A program made the position numbers and the translations under genes. A stretch of DNA of 5,470 nucleotides from Candidatus Methanolliviera sp. GoM_oil (GTDB taxonomy: Archaea; Halobacteriota; Methanoliparia; Methanoliparales; Methanoliparaceae), in the NCBI GenBank assembly GCA_902158735.1, contig CABGHG010000121.1:1-5470 (forward strand), written 5' to 3'. The notes beneath the pieces are model-generated. The model did not search any database and was not told where the DNA came from. It was given only the letters and a program-made list of their open reading frames with translations. Below are positions 5,322-5,470 of this stretch, one piece after another; positions within the stretch are counted from its first letter, which is position 1, and the number at the start of each line of letters is the position of its first letter.

Positions 5322-5470
5322 ATGAAAGGCGTCGATTTAAAATTTTCTGATGGGCTTATACCTGTGATCGTTCAGGACGTAGAGAATGAAGAAGTTCTGA
5401 TGATGGCTTATATGAATGAGGAGGCACTTAAAAGAACGTTGGATACGGGCAAAGCTCACTATTGGAGCAG
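5322..5470 (+). CDS. hisI: Phosphoribosyl-AMP cyclohydrolase, N-terminal part
   Basis: The first 49 codons of HisI; the gene runs off the window edge. The enzyme opens the adenine ring of phosphoribosyl-AMP in the third step of histidine synthesis, using zinc and magnesium. The visible part shows the family opening: L-K-F-S-D-G-L-I-P-V-I-V-Q-D, then E-V-L-M-M-A-Y-M-N-E-E-A-L, then T-G-K-A-H-Y-W-S, which leads into the nucleotide-binding region. The metal-binding residues lie beyond the edge, so completeness and any HisE fusion cannot be judged. The ATG at 5322 is supported by AGGGTGA (5311-5317), a good Shine-Dalgarno with GGGTG five bases from the start. It is 37 bp after the ATPase stop on the same strand. 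A T-rich tract lies between, so co-transcription is uncertain. Confidence 0.95.
   Translation, partial: MKGVDLKFSDGLIPVIVQDVENEEVLMMAYMNEEALKRTLDTGKAHYWS

Noticed and set aside
5308..5325. Upstream ATG at 5308 as hisI start
   Set aside because: It is out of frame and stops after five codons; ATG 5322 has the right frame and a well-placed Shine-Dalgarno.
1..5470. tRNA genes, rRNA or CRISPR array
   Set aside because: No cloverleaf, rRNA-like stretch or regularly spaced identical repeat was seen; the only notable repeat is the truA tail pair.

Overview
The window looks archaeal, most likely a euryarchaeote of the methanogen/ANME/Archaeoglobus kind. This is inferred from archaeal-style TATA boxes, the short archaeal form of HisI, an ABC-class ATPase of the COG3044 type, and a DUF3795/flavoredoxin-like gene pair common in strict anaerobes. 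The species cannot be named from this sequence.

Layout. Positions 2-142 (+) are the last 46 codons of an IS200/IS605-type TnpB, ending in the element's right-end hairpin. One base further on is the stop codon of carA (144-1211, -), the glutaminase subunit of carbamoyl-phosphate synthetase. A 99-bp divergent promoter region with a near-perfect 20-bp AT-centred palindrome separates carA from truA (1311-2153, +), a tRNA pseudouridine synthase. Next is a two-gene, AT-rich cassette with its own promoter: a Cys-rich DUF3795 protein (2242-2697) overlapping by 4 nt a flavoredoxin-like flavin reductase (2694-3305). After 138 bp of unassigned sequence there is a second, diverged copy of the truA 3' end (3444-3554), which runs into the start of a 580-residue ABC-class ATPase (3542-5284). 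A T-rich terminator-like stretch follows, then the first 49 codons of hisI (5322 to the window edge).

How it fits together. carA, truA and hisI are housekeeping genes (pyrimidine/arginine supply, tRNA modification, histidine synthesis). The most informative structural signal is the truA tail repeat. A 91-nt ungapped, codon-phased match (70/91 identical, 17 of 21 differences transitions) occurs at 2074-2164 and 3445-3535. The second copy overlaps the ATPase start, as a native truA-ATPase operon would. The simplest reading is that truA and the ATPase were once adjacent, and that the DUF3795/flavin-reductase cassette came in by insertion or recombination at the truA 3' end, leaving a displaced truA tail from a related but different allele. 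The other point of interest is at the left edge, where the TnpB element end appears to supply the carA stop codon and would place carA sequence in the guide position of a TnpB omega RNA. No complete new system is visible.
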